DNA from: Tricholomella constricta
Lineage: Eukaryota > Basidiomycota > Agaricomycetes > Agaricales > Lyophyllaceae
Assembly: GCA_013368375.1 (NCBI GenBank)
Contig: JAACJP010000043.1
Span: 124,001 to 188,000 of the forward strand
Length of the DNA stretch: 64,000 nucleotides
Direction: 5' to 3'
The translations under genes and the position numbers were made by a program. This document shows positions 1 through 9,649 of the stretch, one piece after another. The notes beneath the pieces were generated by a model, which was not told the DNA's origin, made no database searches, and worked only from the letters and a program-made list of their open reading frames with translations. Each line of letters opens with the position of its first letter. The stretch's first letter is position 1.

Positions 1-2541
1 GTGGTAAAGAAATTCGTCTTCGTCGTCTGAGAGGAGGGGGTTATGGGGCTGCTCAGTGCGCTCAGCACGAAGGACCATGATGGGGGAGGGATAGTCGTAG
101 TGGACACATTCGGTAGCAAAACCCTGTTGGATATACGGGCGAGTAGAGTCGAAAATACGGAAGTAAGGGCAATGGTACCTGAAGTAATGACGGGTGCCTC
201 GACTGTCGTCAACGGTGTTGAGGTAGAGGCGGAATTCGGGTGTCAAGAAGTCTAAGCAGGTGGAGCGAATACCGTCGTCGATGAGAGTTCGAGCTTCTCG
301 GAAGCTGTTGATGACGGGGTTCACTAGATTAAAAGCTACGGCGTCATCAGTGTGATCGTAGGGCGAAATGAAATGAGTGTCGAAGTATCCGTTGGGTCCC
401 GGCTTTCCGTGAGGTCGGTCTTCCCAGGTGGCAGGACTGTCTTCAGAGGTGTGATGATCGCGGGGGTATCTGGAGTCGTAAGTCGAATACTTGGTGTAGG
501 TCGTTGGCCTTGACAACGGAAGGAGGCGGTCTGCTTGTTCCCTTTGCCAGAGTTCGAGTCGGATGGCTTGGCGTTGAGGGGTCTCGGGGAAGCCTTTCCA
601 GTCGGCTGAGATAACACGGGTGGTTCGAATAATGTTGGCGGCATCGAGGAAGGGAACGGCGAAGTCGGATTTGGAGTCGATAGATTCGGGGTCCAGAGTA
701 GAGAGAGAATTGTCGGTATCTAGCAAGGGGTGGTTATTGACCTCGCCTTCGAAGTCGAACATGAAGTGATGGCGGACTATTGGGGTCTTGTGTTTGGCAC
801 ACCACGCAGGGTGGCCAGGAGGTGGAGTGGATCCACTGACAGGTGCACGAATTGGGGTATCCATTCCGGCTTGGAAGGTGTCGAAGCTTCGAGCGTCGAC
901 GAATCCGTACTCGTCACGGTCTTGGGTTATACGTTGATAGATTAAGTCGATGTTGTACTTGAAGGTGGGGCGGCTACGGGCGAGAACAAGTTCGGAGGAT
1001 GGAACAGGGGATGGAGGGGAGGCTGCGCGGTCCGGAATCATGTTGAGAAGTTCGTTTACTGCATCATCCCAAGTGTCAGCATGCTGAGGGTCATCGAACA
1101 CGTTCAGGTGCTCACCAATGGCATGCCCAAGTGAATCTTGAGGGAGATTGCGAGCTGCAAACCGTGGGGATACATCCATCTCGTCGCTGGAGGAGTCGGG
1201 TGTCATGAGGTCGGGAGTTGAGTCGCTGAGATCGTCCTCTTCGCTAGGCTTCGCGAGGAACGATGCTAGGAACTCTGGAGAGGCATTAGCTTCGTCGAGC
1301 GCATCATAAGGAATCGAGGGGGTAGACTCACGCCTTAGTTGTTCGTCAACTTCGGGGTTCGTCACATTGGGATGGTCTTGGGGATGGCTGGCAGGTGGAG
1401 GGGTCGGCAGAGGAGTAGGTAATGGTACAGTATCGAGTCTGGGAGCAGGGATAGTAAAATGGGAAGGTTCGAGTTCCGGGATCGTAGGTAACGGTGCGAG
1501 CAGAAGGTGTTGGGATGGAGTACGAGGTCGGAAGGGGGGAAGTAGTACAGCTGGATTGATAGTCGTTATCAAAGGCGATAGGTTGTTGGAAGAAGGGATG
1601 GGAGCACTCGTGCCAGTCTCGTTGGCATCCGTCGTGCTCAGAGGGTCAGGGTATCGTAATTTCAGTAGCTCGAGGGCTACGTCTTCGTCGGCAAGCCAAT
1701 CGTCGGTTGCCGATCCCTCAGGTGCAGCTGAACTAATCGTTTCCCGCAGGATAGAGGGAGAAAAGGCTGAAGAGGTAGGATCATTGTCTTGAGTGAAAGA
1801 TTCGGAGTTATTGAGGAATTCAAACGTACGGGGGGAGTCGTCGATGGCATTTGGCAGGCCTTTGGTAGTAGGAGCGATATACGAGGGGTCGGAAGGGTCT
1901 GAAGGGAGCGGCTTGGGATTACGGAGGGGAGGGGAAACGATGTCGGAGGTAATGGAGTCGTCGGCGGGATTAAGCTTACGGCCTGAAGAGAGAGAGTCTG
2001 ATAAGTCAGCTAGCGGTGAGAATGGATTCTGAAGGGACGCACGAATGGGTGGCAGAGGAAGAGGAGACTTTCCGTTGCGTCGACGGCGATCCCTGCGCTT
2101 GGCGCGTTGGGAACGAGCAGTCGAGCCTGCGTCGACGCTGGCTGCAGCAGTCGAAGAGGAAAGTGAAGTCGTACCAACGGTCTTCTTCCTTCCACGTCTC
2201 GTCTTGGTCCAGCCTGGCTCATCCTCACTGCTCTCCATGTCCACATCTTCCTCCTTTTCTATCCCATTACGCGGCGTGTCAGTCGAACGTTCGAAGGGCG
2301 CACTAGCTTGGGTAGTGGCAGTTGGGGCACGATAAACGCGAACGGGCTCGACTTCAGGATAGAGGGAGATGTCGAAGGGACGGAGCGGCCCAGCCGCAAG
2401 AGCGAGTACAGAGGCAGAGGGTTGAGGAGAAGAGGGAGAGGAAGTCCGAATGATGGGGTTGATGGAATCCTGAATGATCGGAAACTCGGCACTCGGTTCC
2501 GGATGATCGGTGCGAGTTCCTTGCGAAATCTGAGAATGCAA
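1..2541 (-). CDS. Long open frame in phase after the Gag-protease stop, partial
   Basis: From the codon after the TAA at 2544-2542 to the window edge (847 codons) the same reading frame contains no stop. The first third is rich in Ser, Pro, Asp and Glu with a basic patch (AKRRDRRRRNGK). The last 250 codons look more like a folded domain, with many Trp, Tyr and Phe (for example RHYFRYHCPYFRIF). I recognise no domain and no polymerase motif. It may be reached by stop readthrough, by its own start (an in-frame ATG gives MESSEDEPG), or be an accessory gene specific to this element. The frame continues past the window, so its full length is unknown. Confidence 0.6.
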   Translation of the reverse strand, partial: MHSQISQGTRTDHPEPSAEFPIIQDSINPIIRTSSPSSPQPSASVLALAAGPLRPFDISLYPEVEPVRVYRAPTATTQASAPFERSTDTPRNGIEKEEDVDMESSEDEPGWTKTRRGRKKTVGTTSLSSSTAAASVDAGSTARSQRAKRRDRRRRNGKSPLPLPPIRASLQNPFSPLADLSDSLSSGRKLNPADDSITSDIVSPPLRNPKPLPSDPSDPSYIAPTTKGLPNAIDDSPRTFEFLNNSESFTQDNDPTSSAFSPSILRETISSAAPEGSATDDWLADEDVALELLKLRYPDPLSTTDANETGTSAPIPSSNNLSPLITTINPAVLLPPFRPRTPSQHLLLAPLPTIPELEPSHFTIPAPRLDTVPLPTPLPTPPPASHPQDHPNVTNPEVDEQLRRESTPSIPYDALDEANASPEFLASFLAKPSEEDDLSDSTPDLMTPDSSSDEMDVSPRFAARNLPQDSLGHAIGEHLNVFDDPQHADTWDDAVNELLNMIPDRAASPPSPVPSSELVLARSRPTFKYNIDLIYQRITQDRDEYGFVDARSFDTFQAGMDTPIRAPVSGSTPPPGHPAWCAKHKTPIVRHHFMFDFEGEVNNHPLLDTDNSLSTLDPESIDSKSDFAVPFLDAANIIRTTRVISADWKGFPETPQRQAIRLELWQREQADRLLPLSRPTTYTKYSTYDSRYPRDHHTSEDSPATWEDRPHGKPGPNGYFDTHFISPYDHTDDAVAFNLVNPVINSFREARTLIDDGIRSTCLDFLTPEFRLYLNTVDDSRGTRHYFRYHCPYFRIFDSTRPYIQQGFATECVHYDYPSPIMVLRAERTEQPHNPLLSDDEDEFLYH

Positions 2542-5500
2542 TTAAATGGGGGAAGGAGTACGAATATCTGTTGGGAAAGTGGAAGGGGTATCGGTGACAA
2601 TAGATAAATCAGGAGTACGTTCAGCGGGAGGGGAAGGAGAGGCATTATACACGAAGTTTGGAGTGGCGATGTCCCGGTCAACAAAAGTCAGGTACACGTT
2701 TCCGGATCGCACGGCAGGGGTTCCTGATCCATTGGGGAACGAGATCATGGACACGTTGAACAGGGCCATGTTCTCAACGAGGCCTCCGTCAAGGGGGCGG
2801 GGATCAATACGGACCGAACGGGGTGCAGCTATGATAACCGAGTGAGTTCCCTCGATACCGTGAGAAATCCTGTCCCATATCATGGACAAGACGTCGAGCT
2901 GGGCCCGTGTCTGCGCGACCGTCATGTTGGGGACAATAGAATTGGCGGGGGGAGGCGGTACCACATCATTGGGAGGAAGTGCAAAGAGATAAAGCGGAGG
3001 AGGTGAGATTGAGGGCATTGAGATAGCTGAGTTAGGTTCTTCTGTTTGTGTATATTGAAATGTGGGGATATTGGTAGAGTTGAGAGCCTCATGTTCAAAC
3101 TTATATACTATTCTTTCCTGTGCAATACAGATTTGGAGAACAATGAACCTATGGAACCGTATGGCAGAAATATCTGAAATCCTAAATTCCTCCATTGTCC
3201 TCTTAATCCAGTCTGATGAGAGACCGTAGACTTGTGTTGACTTCAATACTTTGACGCGTCGCGCGCATGCGCGTACTTGGTGAAGGTCTCTGATCTGCTT
3301 AGCAAGATTTCCTAAACTGGATCCGATCTGTGAGATTGATTCAATGCTGTGCAGTTCATCAATTTTGGGAAACTGATCGAGAGATTTGATGTCATTCTGA
3401 GTCAGTTGTCGGGCTATAGTTGTATTAATTGCTGATGATGGTTCATGATACGGAATGACTTCCTGTGATAGATGTGTGTCAATCAATCTTGAATCAATTT
3501 CCAGGCTGTCAGATTCTAAAGTTTCAAAGTCTTCTGGAAACAAATTGATGAATTGTCGCTCTGTAGAAGTGTCAATAGGCGTGGGAACAATGTCCGAAAT
3601 TTTCGATCCAGAGGGATTGAGACCCGAGTTCTGCACGTATAATCCTGATAATTGCTCCCAAAATTCAGAAGAAAATTCTAAAGCTTCAATAGGGTCTTCA
3701 CAAGCAATGGGGCTTTTTTGAGTGACTATACCTACTGTAAAAGGATTAACTTGAGGAGGCTGCTGTAGATTGAAAGGATAATCCGGTCGTGGCGCACGAT
3801 CTTTCACTAAGAGTTCGAGAGAAATGTTAGAGTTCTTTCGATCCTTGAAGAGGAGATAAGTTCCATCAATTCTTTCATCGATAGAGACCAAATTCTGGCG
3901 CTGCCATGGACGTCCGAGCAATAAATCGAAAGGCATGTCATCTCCGACGTATAAGTTAGCGATAGTTTCGACACTTCCACACCTTAATACAATGTCTGAG
4001 ATATGTCCCTGGAGATTTCCTGCTCCACCATTGGCATCGCTGATGACTACTTTACGTTGAGGATCTATAGGTGTTTCTGCTAAGTCACGGACAAAGTCTC
4101 GGTTAATAACATTTAATTCTGATCCGGTATCAATGATGGCCAAGACTCGCTTATCTTCTAACCGAAGAGGAATACGGATCAAACTGGTAGAGTCCCGTGA
4201 GTTTGCGGCATTTGCGGCACTTGCGGCATCTGCGGCATTTGCGGCAAATGCGGCAACGTGTTCCACTGCCGGCGGCTTGGAATTAAGGTTTTTACGTTTC
4301 ATCAGATCAACCAACTGATCGGAGACTTCCCGAGAAGAAGCAAGGACCTCACCGAGTCGTAACGTAAGGGGTGTGTTCAAGATCTGGGTGACTACTTGTT
4401 TTTCATCAACCTGAGCTGAAATCTGAGATTGCCTAACAGGTGCACGTGTTTTGGATTGTCCTTGTTGTTGACTTGATTGCTGTGGGTTGGTTCGAGGCGG
4501 ATTGGCATCAACCATTACCACATCGTCAGTTGTCCGTTGAACTACACGTGGTTGCCTTACGTCTACAGGGGTTGGTGTGATGTCTTCTAGAGGAATTCGT
4601 GGTTCTTTGAGCGCTTGCGAAGGGCCTACATTCCGTGTTCTAAATCCATCAGCTGGTGGATCACGCTGAGGTTCTTTGCCTTTTCTGATAGGTCGAGTTA
4701 CTTTATCGATTGCGTCTTTACGAGCTCGGGTAATCATGCGTGGCTCTTGTTCGGCAGCAAATACAACTGCCTCGGGTTCTTCATCATCTTCTTGATCTGA
4801 GATATAATAGTCTGAGGAATCCTTAAAAGAATCAGTTACTTCATACGGTTCAACAGTTAGTAGGTGGGATGCAAGTCGAGTACTCAGGTGACGGTCAACT
4901 GCCTGGATAATCGTTTCATTGCCATTACGCTGTACCAAGGATCCATCCTTAAAGGTAATCTTTCCGAAATCATCTCTCTTCAGCTCACCTCTCTGAACGC
5001 GATCCTGAAGCGCTACACAACTTCTCATACCATGGCCTTCTTTTCCACAACCAAAGCATATCAAAGGTCCTCTTGGAGGAAGGTTGTATCCGTTAGGATT
5101 CTGAGACATGTGCGGAGGAGGTTGTCTTTGGAAGTTATTACCAGATGATTGTGCTGGGTAGGGCTCACGGATGGGTGCTCTTTGCTGAGGTGGCTGATTC
5201 ATGAAGGGCTGTCGCATACGGTTGTTGGAGTTATCATGCTGTTGGATGTTTAACCTTGGAGGAGGTAAGCACTGAGTTATCATGTTGTCTATCTTGTAAG
5301 CTCTGTAATAAAGAACACCATACTTGGGATCATCAATAGATAACTCTGCAAGTTGGTCAATTAAGTCATCAACTTCACTCTTCGGAATCTTCTTAGGAGT
5401 TTCTGATATCCTGGCCTTGGGTAACTTCTTGCTTGGCTTCTGTTTCCGTCTGTATTTCTTGATGACTTCTTCTTCTTCTGATTCAGATTCAGTATCAGAT

Positions 5501-6465
5501 GAAGAGTAGTGATATCTCTTATTCTTCTTGCTCTTGGACTTCTTGTATTTCTTCTTGAGGTCTTCGTCTGATTCGGAATCTTCATTTTCATCAGAGCTGT
5601 AATCAGAATCATCAGTCCTTCCTTTCCTTGGTTTAGCTAGATGATAGTCAAAGCGATTGCGCTCAAAGATCCTTTCTACAGCTTCAACTATAGCTGCAAT
5701 TGGAATAGCCTTCTTAAGAGATAAACTGGGGTTAGTAGCAATAACACGTAATTCGATATTCTGTCTGAGGTCTTTATGAATTCCTTCCCAGAAGTAACAG
5801 GCTTGTTCCTCTTCACCAATCATCCCATCCTTGAGAAGTCTTCCACCAATGGTAACAAACTCTCGTTCGTACTTTTTCCATCTGGTGAGAGTTGTGATCT
5901 CCCTTGAGGACCAAGAGTTGACTAGGCGTTTGAGGTTAGAGATGTTGTTCTCACTATCCCGTCTATCTGCATCATAATGCCAAAGCAGTTTCTTCTCGAG
6001 GGCTTTCCAATCCTGATCATGGTAGCTCTGGAGACCTTGGAAGAGCTGTGTAACATTATATGAGCAATAGTCAAGGATACGGTCACATTTCTCTGGGTCT
6101 GGGACATTGTATAGCTTGCAAAGATTGTTGAATCGACTAAGAAATCTTTGTATATCCTTGTAGTTTCCTTTGAAGATTTCCGGGGCATCCTTTGCCCGAG
6201 GTGAAGGCATTTCTGATGGGGTTCGGTTGGAGTGAGACATTGAGGATGATGTTGATGGTAGTACTGATGGTAGTGGAGAAGATGGGGTAGTAGGTGTTAA
6301 CGATGTAGTAGGAGAGTTGCTGGTAGTAGTTGGAGTAGTGCTTAATATTCCTTGAGGTAAAGGTAATATATGAGAGTCTTGCTGAATAGATGTGATACTA
6401 GATTCAGATAATGCTCGACGAGTTGTAGTGTGTAGGGAGGGACTAGATTGACCAGATGAGGGCAT
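2542..6465 (-). CDS. Gag-protease polyprotein of LTR retrotransposon A
   Basis: 1307 codons starting with ATG at 6465. The N-terminal 90 residues are Ser/Thr/Pro rich. A capsid-like Gag domain follows (about residues 95-280, with FKGNYKDIQRFLSRF), then an acidic and Lys-rich linker. A CCHC zinc knuckle (CFGCGKEGHGMRSC) lies near residue 470. A pepsin-like retroviral protease follows with active site LAIIDTGSELN and the partner motif DLLLGRPWQ. The last 400 residues match nothing I know. An Ala-rich stretch just before the protease comes from 9-bp tandem repeats at about 4203-4256. The frame ends at TAA (2544-2542) but stays open beyond it. Gag builds the particle, and the protease would cut the polyprotein. 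Confidence 0.85.
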   Translation of the reverse strand: MPSSGQSSPSLHTTTRRALSESSITSIQQDSHILPLPQGILSTTPTTTSNSPTTSLTPTTPSSPLPSVLPSTSSSMSHSNRTPSEMPSPRAKDAPEIFKGNYKDIQRFLSRFNNLCKLYNVPDPEKCDRILDYCSYNVTQLFQGLQSYHDQDWKALEKKLLWHYDADRRDSENNISNLKRLVNSWSSREITTLTRWKKYEREFVTIGGRLLKDGMIGEEEQACYFWEGIHKDLRQNIELRVIATNPSLSLKKAIPIAAIVEAVERIFERNRFDYHLAKPRKGRTDDSDYSSDENEDSESDEDLKKKYKKSKSKKNKRYHYSSSDTESESEEEEVIKKYRRKQKPSKKLPKARISETPKKIPKSEVDDLIDQLAELSIDDPKYGVLYYRAYKIDNMITQCLPPPRLNIQQHDNSNNRMRQPFMNQPPQQRAPIREPYPAQSSGNNFQRQPPPHMSQNPNGYNLPPRGPLICFGCGKEGHGMRSCVALQDRVQRGELKRDDFGKITFKDGSLVQRNGNETIIQAVDRHLSTRLASHLLTVEPYEVTDSFKDSSDYYISDQEDDEEPEAVVFAAEQEPRMITRARKDAIDKVTRPIRKGKEPQRDPPADGFRTRNVGPSQALKEPRIPLEDITPTPVDVRQPRVVQRTTDDVVMVDANPPRTNPQQSSQQQGQSKTRAPVRQSQISAQVDEKQVVTQILNTPLTLRLGEVLASSREVSDQLVDLMKRKNLNSKPPAVEHVAAFAANAADAASAANAANSRDSTSLIRIPLRLEDKRVLAIIDTGSELNVINRDFVRDLAETPIDPQRKVVISDANGGAGNLQGHISDIVLRCGSVETIANLYVGDDMPFDLLLGRPWQRQNLVSIDERIDGTYLLFKDRKNSNISLELLVKDRAPRPDYPFNLQQPPQVNPFTVGIVTQKSPIACEDPIEALEFSSEFWEQLSGLYVQNSGLNPSGSKISDIVPTPIDTSTERQFINLFPEDFETLESDSLEIDSRLIDTHLSQEVIPYHEPSSAINTTIARQLTQNDIKSLDQFPKIDELHSIESISQIGSSLGNLAKQIRDLHQVRACARRVKVLKSTQVYGLSSDWIKRTMEEFRISDISAIRFHRFIVLQICIAQERIVYKFEHEALNSTNIPTFQYTQTEEPNSAISMPSISPPPLYLFALPPNDVVPPPPANSIVPNMTVAQTRAQLDVLSMIWDRISHGIEGTHSVIIAAPRSVRIDPRPLDGGLVENMALFNVSMISFPNGSGTPAVRSGNVYLTFVDRDIATPNFVYNASPSPPAERTPDLSIVTDTPSTFPTDIRTPSPI

Positions 6466-6507
6466 AAACTAGGTAGCTTCAATGGTAATTAACTAGAGAA
6501 AATTACC

Positions 6508-6524
6508 CCTCGCGGTGGGCTCCA
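6508..6524 (-). other. Primer binding site of element A
   Basis: On the minus strand TGGAGCCCACCGCGAGG starts with the TGG that pairs with the CCA end of a tRNA. It lies 4 nt after a TGACA that fits an LTR 3' end at 6529. The tRNA species was not identified. Confidence 0.6.
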
Positions 6525-6840
6525 ATTATGTCAGTTCACACCAAGCTTTATGAAAAAGTTCAGTGTCCAGGCTCAACCGGAAGCTATTATATGCGACGGG
6601 AAGGTCACCTGGTGTTCGTTGGGGAATCCTTCCAGATATGATTACCTATGAGTGGAATAGTTTATATCTAGTCTAGAGATGGGTAGTTAGTCAATTGTCT
6701 TTGTTGAAGAAATATATCTCAACAATGTTTAAGACAATGAGCAGCTGTGGAGTAGATCGTTAGTGACAGTGATGAGGGTCGTAGATAGTCGTGATAGATG
6801 TCGTAGATAGTCGTGATAGATGTCGTGAGTGTGTCGTTGA

Positions 6841-7065
6841 AGATATTACGTGTATATGATGACTTGATATACGATGACTTGATATATGGTAACTTGATTA
6901 GACTTGACTTAACTTGGCTTGACTGACTTGTGTATATATATTGACTTGAATAACCTTGACTTAACTTGACTTGACTGGCAGAAGTATACGATAACTTGAA
7001 TAGACTTGACGATAACTTGACTGACAGATGTATACGATGACTTGAATGGACTTGACGATGACGAA
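6841..7065. repeat. Degenerate simple repeat rich in GACTTGA / AACTTGA
   Basis: A low-complexity stretch built from many imperfect copies of TTGACTTGA and GATAACTTGA, with TATACGAT inserts, inside the transcribed leader part of the LTR region of element A. A shorter neighbour at 6778-6830 repeats GTCGTAGATAGTCGTGATAGA. No coding function is visible. Confidence 0.6.
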
Positions 7066-7169
7066 GGCTTCCTGATGACAAAAGATAGAATATAGGTCAG
7101 TAATAAATGTAATCAACTAACTGATAGCTGATTAATACGAGAAACAATGATAAAATAAATCTAACAAGG

Positions 7170-7553
7170 TTGCTCACTGTCTCTTACAGTGACGAACAAG
7201 CTTGAGAGATACGGAAGATGATGAACACTAGTCTCAATCACACTCTTCTGGGCACTGCCAGGCTCGAGTAGATATATACTAGACTTGACGAAGAATACCG
7301 AGTTTGCTCACTGTTGTGGACAGTGACGAACAAACTAACTATCAATCTTGCTCACTGTTTCGTACAGTGACGGACAAGATTAACAGACAAGAACGACAGA
7401 CTAGCTCACTTCGCAACTCTTCTGGGCACTGCCAGGCTCGAGCAGGAATTCCACTAGACTGAAACTGACTTCCTGGTTTGCTCACTGTTGGCGACAGTGA
7501 CGAACAAACCAAACTACCAAGTTGCTCACTGTATCTTACAGTGACGAACAACC
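7170..7553 (-). repeat. Five hairpin-forming repeat units in the element A leader
   Basis: Five units, near 7170, 7304, 7348, 7479 and 7522, each have TTGCTCACTGT, five or six variable bases, then ACAGTGACGAACAA or a close variant. The CACTGT/ACAGTG arms are kept while the loop varies. Units are grouped in pairs with a spacing of about 176 bp. The two long spacers share a second block (CTCTTCTGGGCACTGCCAGG at about 7243 and 7418). The units lie downstream of the TATA box, so they would be in the RNA leader. Confidence 0.75.
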
Positions 7554-7697
7554 TTTGGTAGACAGAAACAACAGTGAATCAACTAAGATTACTGCCTTGG
7601 TCAACAATATGACCAATGGGGGGTGAGTGCAGGCTGTATATTGGATGAAACCACTGTTATACCACACCAGACTGGGGGGAATACTCAATTTCCTCTC

Positions 7698-8294
7698 CCT
7701 TATATACATTTTGGCTACCTATGCTTACTAAGCATTGATGCAGTACAATAAGTCATGTAGAGTCATATATTGTAAGTGAAGGAGTCAGAATGAGTCAGGG
7801 TGAGTCAGAATGTGTATTTATAGAAAGTAATGAGTCAGGATGAGTCAGAGCATATTTATAGAAATATAATGAGTCAGATGTTATAAATAAACAGCCTTGA
7901 CTGTAAATGAGTCATCCTGATGCAATCTATGAGTCAGATTACATGTGTAGAGTTAAAAATAGAATGGTAATGAGTCAAGTGTTATAATGACTGTAAATGA
8001 GTCATCTAGATGCAATCCATTAGTCAGATCACATGTAGAGGGTTAATTATAGAACACTTGAGTCAGATTGTCAGAATGGAGTCATATAGACATGAGTCAT
8101 GTTAAGATATGGGTTATATTTAGCACACTTGAGTCAGAATGTCAGATTTGGGTCATGTAGGCAGATGAGTCATGTGGGGGTGTGAGTCATGCTGTCATAT
8201 GAGTCATGCTTACATAAATGTCATGTGGAGCATGTGGACCATCCTGACATATGAGTCATAAAGGTGCAATGAGTCATGAGCTGCATATGAGTCA
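7698..8294 (-). promoter_or_regulatory. TATA box with an upstream array of 18 TGAGTCA motifs
   Basis: The minus strand reads TATATAAGG at 7706-7698, a good TATA box for leftward transcription. Upstream of it, between 7791 and 8294, there are 18 exact copies of TGAGTCA plus many AGTCA remnants. TGAGTCA/TGACTCA is the consensus site of Gcn4/AP-1 type bZIP factors. The exact 7-mer is kept while the spacers differ, which fits selection for factor binding. Confidence 0.7.
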
Positions 8295-8373
8295 TAATGA
8301 CGAAACGAGTCATATGGATCCAATCAGTCAAGTTCAGGAGTTATGACTAAGCTGAGGTCATCTGACTTGTCCT

Positions 8374-8636
8374 TAGGATTACAGAATCATCAGAATGATG
8401 GAGTTAACCATTGCGCCATGTGGGCTGCTTAGTAATCTCTTATGATTATAAAGTTTTGCACCAGGCCGGGATTGAAGCAAGGTCAAAAGTGCCAAAGCAG
8501 TAGGTGCAATTTAACCACTGAGCCATTGGGCTGTTTGTGACAAGCTAGACTTTAAACTGTTTATAAGGCAGGGATTGAACTGGTGTTATAAAATATAAGA
8601 CCTTTCTTTAGAGTGATCAATTCGACTGAGTGGGCT
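8374..8636 (-). repeat. Three tandem tRNA-like (SINE-like) modules
   Basis: On the minus strand three modules of about 60-75 bp each start with AGCCCA or a close form. Two hold good pol III A-box matches, TGGCTCAGTGG (8525-8515) and TGGCGCAATGG (8418-8408), followed by TTAA. Two contain TTCAATCCC, similar to a B box. No module folds into a clean tRNA cloverleaf, so these are probably decayed tRNA-derived sequences. They lie between the TGAGTCA array and the LINE fragment. Confidence 0.4.
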
Positions 8637-8638
8637 TT

Positions 8639-9649
8639 TTATGTCACTTTGTCTGAAACACTTTTCAGGCGTGACAACGCGCCGGCGGGGATTAGGATGT
8701 CGATGTATTTGGTGGCGTGCGTTTTGAGTTCGGCGCCGGTTTGGTCCTCCCGTGTCATTAGGATGAGGTTGGACCGGTGGTTGTAGCGGGCGGAGGCAAC
8801 GCGGATGTGTTTCGAGTCCTCGTAGCTTGCCAGGCGCTCGTTAATGGCTGTGACGGCGGTGCGTTCTGGCAGAAGGTCCTGGGCTAGGGGACCGTTGTGC
8901 GAGATGACGATGAGTCTGGCAGGGTGGTGCGAGTCTAGGGGTGTGCGGGCTTTGGGTGGACGGGGGGGGGCTGTCTTGGTGTTGGACAGGGTGGGAGTGG
9001 GGTTGGCGCTGTTCTGTGGTTTTACAGGCCGGTATGTCGGTCCTGTGGCATGGACCGACTTTGTCCCTTGGAGATCACGGGGGGGGCTCGTGCTGATCTT
9101 GCCGGCGATGGGTGTTAGTTTGCCTTCCAGTTGCTCGTTCAGTTTGTGTACGGCTTTGGTGAGTTCCTCGAGGACGGTCATGTTCGACGCGTCGTTCTGG
9201 GAGGTCTTCGCGGAGTCAGCCTCGCTAACGGTTTGTGGAGTCGTACCTTTCTGTGCATTAAGTTCTGGGAGGAGTTTGAAGGCTGCGGTCCTTGCGAGTT
9301 TCTTGGTTTCCTCGTCCCAGGCGTGGTGGTCTGACAGTTGCGATAGATTTGTGTTGACGGCTAGTAGGAGGTGCCGTATGGCTTGTTCGGCTGGGTGGGT
9401 GTCGGGTGTATCGTCTTCCTCATCCGATGACATTTCCATGTCCGTGTTGTTCAGTTGTATTGGTGATATGTCAACCCTGGGTCGCGCGAACCGGTGGGTG
9501 GGTGTTTGCGGTGTGGATATGGCGTGTTCTTTGCGTTTTCCTATCTTTTTTTGTGGTGTTTGGGCGTGGCGTGCCCTTTCGGTGTATTGGGTAGAGGGGG
9601 GTTCCTTTGGCCTGTGGAATTCAAATGTATTTGCGCTGGGTGCTTGCAT
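8639..9649 (-). pseudogene. LINE ORF1 fragment, cut off at its 3' end
   Basis: About 336 codons from ATG 9649 (the frame is open up to 9697). The N-terminal half is Ser/Thr/Pro rich. A C-terminal segment around GPLAQDLLPERTAV and RVASARYNHRSNLIL resembles the RRM-like region in ORF1 proteins of fungal non-LTR elements. The frame ends abruptly at SVSDKVT before any zinc knuckle, where element A begins. LINE copies usually lose their 5' end, so loss of the 3' part points to disruption by a later insertion. Confidence 0.6.

Larger units (their letters stand above)
1..8638 (-). mobile_element. LTR retrotransposon A, partial (Gag-protease type)
   Basis: A minus-strand retroelement runs off the left edge. 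Read 5' to 3' it has an LTR-like region with a TATA box, a leader with hairpin repeats, a tRNA-type primer binding site, a Gag-protease frame and a second long frame in the same phase. No reverse transcriptase, RNase H or integrase motif is visible in the part present, so pol lies outside the window or is missing. The right border is inferred from the place where a LINE ORF1 breaks off near 8639; no target duplication could be tested because the other end is absent. The CCHC knuckle and DTGS protease suggest a Ty3-like element. Confidence 0.8.
6529..8638 (-). repeat. 5' LTR and upstream region of element A (outer edge uncertain)
   Basis: On the plus strand the region starts TGTCAGTTC, the expected end of an LTR next to the primer binding site. 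It holds a TATA box on the minus strand, a dense TGAGTCA array upstream of it, and hairpin repeats downstream. If it runs to the LINE breakpoint the LTR would be about 2.1 kb. The 3' LTR is outside the window, so the edge cannot be confirmed. Confidence 0.45.

Noticed and set aside
2016..2845. Rightward frames of about 100 codons opposite the element A genes
   Set aside because: They are shadows of the leftward Gag-protease and downstream frames and show no domain.
8374..8636. Functional tRNA genes
   Set aside because: A boxes are good, but acceptor and T arms do not pair, so these are at best tRNA-derived.
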